Below, in pieces: positions 42,196 to 45,312 of a stretch of DNA of 45,312 bases (positions are counted from its first letter, which is position 1; every line of letters starts with the position of its first letter). Source of the DNA: Sedimentisphaerales bacterium (GTDB lineage Bacteria > Planctomycetota > Phycisphaerae > Sedimentisphaerales > Anaerobacaceae); assembly GCA_016934255.1 (NCBI GenBank), contig JAFGTG010000002.1, positions 1 through 45,312 of the forward strand. Reading direction: 5' to 3'. Below the pieces are notes generated by a model. It was given only the letters and a program-made list of their open reading frames with translations, did no database searches and was not told where the DNA came from. The translations under genes were made by a program, and so were the position numbers.

Positions 42196-42870
42196 ATGCG
42201 TCTGCTGGTTATAGAAGACTATCCACCATTGCAACGATCCCTGACTAAGGGATTGCATGAAGCCGGCTTTGCCGTGGACGCGACGCGTGACGGCAAGGAA
42301 GGATTATGGTACGCAATCAGCAACGATTACGACGTGATTATTCTCGATTTGATGCTGCCCGGTATGGACGGTCTTGAGATTCTTAAAACAATCCGAGCGA
42401 AGGATTTGAAAACGCATGTGTTGATTCTGACGGCGAAAGACACGGTCGAAGATCGCGTAGGCGGCTTGAATCTGGGCGCCGATGACTATCTCATCAAACC
42501 CTTCGCTTTCGAAGAGCTTCTGGCCCGCGTCCGTGCACTTTTACGCCGGAATTACCAGGAAAAGAATCCTATCATCCGGATCGAAGATCTTCGGATCGAC
42601 CTTGCGGCTCAGAGACTTTGGCGGGATGAAGAGGAAATTCAACTGACAGCCAGAGAATACGCCCTTCTCGAATATTTAGTCATGCGGGCGGACGAAACGA
42701 TCTCGCGTTCGGATATTTGGGAGCACCTTTACGCGTTTAATTCCTCAGCATTGAGTAACGTCGTTGACGTCTATATTGGTTATCTTCGAAAAAAAATCGA
42801 ACGACCGAATAAACCGGCCTTGATCCATACGGTTCGAGGCCGGGGCTACCGATTGGGAGCGGCCTCATGA
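42196..42870 (+). CDS. OmpR/PhoB-family response regulator
   Basis: 224 residues from ATG 42196 (MRLLVIEDY opening). Receiver with Asp51 in IILDLMLPGMDG, Thr in ILTAKD, Lys in LIKPF; winged-helix output domain with LTAREYALLEYLVMR and HTVRGRGYRLG. The upstream in-frame extension to 42139 reads through the terminator and is not used. No ribosome site before the ATG. Its end overlaps the kinase start by four bases (ATGA). The DNA targets are unknown; the adjacent PepSY-like gene is a candidate. Confidence 0.93.
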   Translation: MRLLVIEDYPPLQRSLTKGLHEAGFAVDATRDGKEGLWYAISNDYDVIILDLMLPGMDGLEILKTIRAKDLKTHVLILTAKDTVEDRVGGLNLGADDYLIKPFAFEELLARVRALLRRNYQEKNPIIRIEDLRIDLAAQRLWRDEEEIQLTAREYALLEYLVMRADETISRSDIWEHLYAFNSSALSNVVDVYIGYLRKKIERPNKPALIHTVRGRGYRLGAAS

Positions 42871-44303
42871 TACGTTCACTTCGGACTCGCCTACTGACCG
42901 GCACGATTGTCGGAATGATGCTTCTCCTTACGGTTTTTAGCCTGATCATCTACACCGTCATTCATAGCGCTGTGATTAAACAGTTCGATGGCTCACTCAT
43001 GTCCATCGCCCATATCCTCGCCGCGTCAGTCGAACTCGATAGTAATGAAATCGAACTGGAGTTCGAGGTGAAACAAATGCCGGAGTTTCATAATGTAAAG
43101 CATCCCACCTATTACCAACTCTGGACCGGGGACGGCGAAGCCGTAGCAAGATCGCCTCTGCTGGGAACGGACGACTTCTTTTTTCCGGAAAGTCTTCTTG
43201 GAAAACCCGCGTCTTACACGCAAACATTCAAATGCAAAAGAAACGGAAAATCCCTGCGGGCGGTGGCTATCATATTCCAGCCAAGAAATGATGATGCCGA
43301 TCCGACGCAGACGAACGGGCAATTATTATCTTTAATGGTCGCCCGTGACGCCGGCGATTTGTTGGGCCAGCTACAATTCCTGCGCTGGCTTCTCTTGATC
43401 GCTTCAGCGGCGGTGGCTCTTCTTTCCCTCCTGATCGCTGCGACCATCGTGCGAAATGGCCTCGCTCCTCTCAATACTATCGCCGCCGAAATCGCAACGA
43501 TCACGGAAGACAACCTCACAAAACGTATAACAACCGAACGCGTTCCCGAAGAGATCATTTCGATCCCAAACCGCCTCAATGAACTGATGTCCCGACTGGA
43601 AGCCTCCTTTAATAGAGAACGGCAATTCAACGCCGATGTTGCCCACGAATTACGCACCCCTCTGGCGGGAATACGCTCGACTATCGAGGTGACGCTTACT
43701 CGCAACCGTGACTCGAAGGAATACCAGGACGCCCTGTCCGAGTGCCTCGAAATCACGAAAACCATGCAATCCATGATCGGCAATCTGCTAATCATTGCCG
43801 GTTTGGACGCCGGACCGAACAATTTCCATAAAGAGACCGTACATCTTGCCGAAATCATCGATACCCATTGGAAAGCATTCTCAGAGCAAGCCCTCCAAAG
43901 AAACATCACGTTCAATAATTGCATTGATCACGATATGACGTGTGAAATAGACCGTCAGCATCTTTCCATTATCCTGTCGAATGTCTTGCAGAACGCGGCC
44001 CTCTATACCAATGATGGCGGGACTATTTGGGTAGCGGTATTCAAGAACAATACGACTGTTTCGATCTCCATTTCCAATACCGGCTGCGGACTTACGACCG
44101 AGCAAATCACACATGTGTTCGATAGCTTCTGGCGCGGCGATTCCTCACGCACGGACACCGGCGTTCATTGTGGTTTGGGCTTAGCCTTGGTTCAAAAGCT
44201 GACCCGAGCCTTGGGAGGCCGCGCGAACGCCGAACTCCAATCCGAAAGGATATTCGTCCTACAACTGAATCTACCTTTGAAACCAGGACAACAAGAACAC
44301 TAA
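42867..44303 (+). CDS. Membrane sensor histidine kinase
   Basis: 478 residues. Transmembrane segments about 10-32 and 172-194 frame a periplasmic sensor domain (about 33-171). HAMP (about 195-248), HisKA with His260 in DVAHELRTPLAGIRS, and HATPase with NVLQNAALYTNDGG, NTGCGL, and CGLGLALVQKL. Heavy-metal or envelope-stress kinases share this layout (CusS/QseC type). The cognate regulator is the overlapping upstream gene. Convergent with the phosphofructokinase gene. Confidence 0.93.
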   Translation: MIRSLRTRLLTGTIVGMMLLLTVFSLIIYTVIHSAVIKQFDGSLMSIAHILAASVELDSNEIELEFEVKQMPEFHNVKHPTYYQLWTGDGEAVARSPLLGTDDFFFPESLLGKPASYTQTFKCKRNGKSLRAVAIIFQPRNDDADPTQTNGQLLSLMVARDAGDLLGQLQFLRWLLLIASAAVALLSLLIAATIVRNGLAPLNTIAAEIATITEDNLTKRITTERVPEEIISIPNRLNELMSRLEASFNRERQFNADVAHELRTPLAGIRSTIEVTLTRNRDSKEYQDALSECLEITKTMQSMIGNLLIIAGLDAGPNNFHKETVHLAEIIDTHWKAFSEQALQRNITFNNCIDHDMTCEIDRQHLSIILSNVLQNAALYTNDGGTIWVAVFKNNTTVSISISNTGCGLTTEQITHVFDSFWRGDSSRTDTGVHCGLGLALVQKLTRALGGRANAELQSERIFVLQLNLPLKPGQQEH

Positions 44304-44327
44304 GCCCGGTCGGCATTTGAAATCCGC

Positions 44328-45312
44328 CTACACCCTCGGATAACCACCCAGATATTCGGTCTTGGGCAACTCACCAACGAGAGGCTTGGCGTATTCGACA
44401 AAAGCATCAGTAATACCATTGCCATCGGCGTTAATGTACTCGTCGGGCATGGATTTCGTCTTCTCCGCCACGTTGCTCAGTTCGGTGCGGAATAGCTCGA
44501 CTGCATAATCCTTCCCATTGGCAATCCGCTTGATCGCCACCGAGCCGTTATCTTCGGTCATAGCCAACCGAACCGCTTCCCGGCCGCATTCGCGTGCCTC
44601 ACTCACATCGACAGGCGACTGCATGCCCGGATAGCTTCTCTGGAGATAGCCGAACGTATCAGCCCGGACGCGCTTAACTTTGAGGCGTTCTTTGACCTGA
44701 CCGGCTAAAAAGTCCGCCAGAGCTCCCGTGCCGGACAATTGAATATTGCCGTGGGCATCCGTTTCCGCCTTTTCAGCTAACTTCTTGGCCCAGGTCACGC
44801 CGTCAGCGTCGCAAATCCCCTCACTGACTGTAACGACGCACCGACCAAGCTTCTTGAGCACGCCATCCACGTCGCTGGCGAACTTATCCATCGAAACCGG
44901 CCTTTCGGGCACATAAACAAGGTGCGGCCCGTCGTCGTCCCTTTGCTTACCCAACACAGATGCAGCGGTAAGGAAACCGGCATGCCGACCCATGATTACG
45001 TCGATCTTGACGCCGGGTAGCGCCCGGTTATCCAGATCGTCGCCCATCAGAGCGCAGGCCTCGAATTTAGCCGCGGTGCCGAAGCCCGGACAATGATCGG
45101 TGACCAGCAGATCGTTATCCACCGTCTTGGGGATATGAAACGCCCGAATATCGAAATTTGCCTTGTCGGCCATCGTATTGAGGATATGAGCCGTGTTAGC
45201 CGAATCGTTGCCGCCGATATAGAAAAAGTACCGGATGTTGCGTTTTTTGAAGATTTCGAGGATTTTCGCACAATATTCCTCATCCGGCTTATCCCGGCTG
45301 GTCCCAATCGCC
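44328..45312 (-). CDS. 6-phosphofructokinase, probably PPi-dependent (5' end outside window)
   Basis: The frame is open from the stop at 44328 through the right window edge (45312), so at least 328 residues are present and the N-terminus is missing. RNIRYFFYIGGNDSANTAHIL (about 45183-45245) is the substrate loop of the family, and PKTVDNDLL follows, with MGRHAGFLTAAS downstream. An Asp in GGND and Lys in PKTVDND are the residues associated with pyrophosphate rather than ATP use (E. coli PfkA has Gly at both positions). It phosphorylates fructose-6-phosphate reversibly if PPi-dependent. A shorter ATG start at 45173 would lose the GGND motif and is rejected. Confidence 0.88.
   Translation of the reverse strand, partial: AIGTSRDKPDEEYCAKILEIFKKRNIRYFFYIGGNDSANTAHILNTMADKANFDIRAFHIPKTVDNDLLVTDHCPGFGTAAKFEACALMGDDLDNRALPGVKIDVIMGRHAGFLTAASVLGKQRDDDGPHLVYVPERPVSMDKFASDVDGVLKKLGRCVVTVSEGICDADGVTWAKKLAEKAETDAHGNIQLSGTGALADFLAGQVKERLKVKRVRADTFGYLQRSYPGMQSPVDVSEARECGREAVRLAMTEDNGSVAIKRIANGKDYAVELFRTELSNVAEKTKSMPDEYINADGNGITDAFVEYAKPLVGELPKTEYLGGYPRV

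Noticed and set aside
44328-45173. Phosphofructokinase complete from ATG 45173
   Set aside because: The frame continues to the window edge with the family GGNDS motif, so the true start is outside.

Overview
The window looks like part of the chromosome of a marine or sediment planctomycete of the Phycisphaerae / Sedimentisphaerales kind. This is an inference from gene content: secreted proteins with LamG and repeated beta-sandwich modules ending in a 'VDDFESYTD' C-terminal domain, a DUF6807 protein, a giant FAD-oxidoreductase with HEAT repeats, a secreted rhamnogalacturonan lyase, and translated short repeats of the 'SSIEYR' type. An LpxL-type lipid A acyltransferase and a secretin mean an outer membrane is present. 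No rRNA, tRNA, CRISPR, phage or insertion-sequence gene was seen. Base composition looks uniform apart from small interspersed repeats.

Layout. 63-4575 (minus): a double FAD-oxidoreductase and a lipid A acyltransferase. 5088-9648 (plus): two paralogous secreted multidomain proteins, each with its own matching promoter and an unusual leader. 9742-26982 (minus): a 16-gene hybrid type II secretion / type IV pilus cluster. In transcription order it holds the major pseudopilin GspG, a second GspG, GspI, GspJ, a LamG-bearing GspK, GspH, PilM, PilN, PilO, a PilP/GspC-like protein, a secretin, a histidine kinase, a receiver protein, a GAF/HD-GYP protein, a STAS protein, GspE and GspF. 27521-31975 (minus): argH-thiL-rhamnogalacturonan lyase-tsaE. 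32095-33252 (plus): nagA. 33640-37798: an FMN flavoprotein, a glycosyltransferase (minus) and a fused trehalose-6-phosphate synthase/phosphatase. 37894-40432: dnaA (minus) and ftsY (plus), divergent. 40462-44303 (plus): a DUF6807 protein, a tandem PepSY-like protein and an OmpR-type two-component system. 44328-45312 (minus): a phosphofructokinase, probably PPi-dependent, cut by the window end.

How the genes may work together. The central cluster could build a periplasmic or surface pseudopilus whose tip subunit (GspK) carries a carbohydrate-binding-type LamG domain. A signalling block (kinase, receiver, c-di-GMP phosphodiesterase, STAS) lies inside the operon. The leader of the major pseudopilin is long and structured, and contains a segment resembling the core of c-di-GMP-I (GEMM) riboswitches. 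If that holds, c-di-GMP would be both degraded by and read out within one locus. The neighbouring secreted LamG proteins and the pectin-type lyase suggest a polysaccharide-attached lifestyle and are possible clients of the machine.

The most notable small-scale observations are: the paired 16-codon leader reading frames that start on a perfect anti-Shine-Dalgarno match upstream of the two secreted proteins; interspersed repeats translated inside N-terminal leaders that are expected to be cleaved off; a probable leaderless nagA transcript; and a terminator ending 12 nt before a response-regulator start codon.
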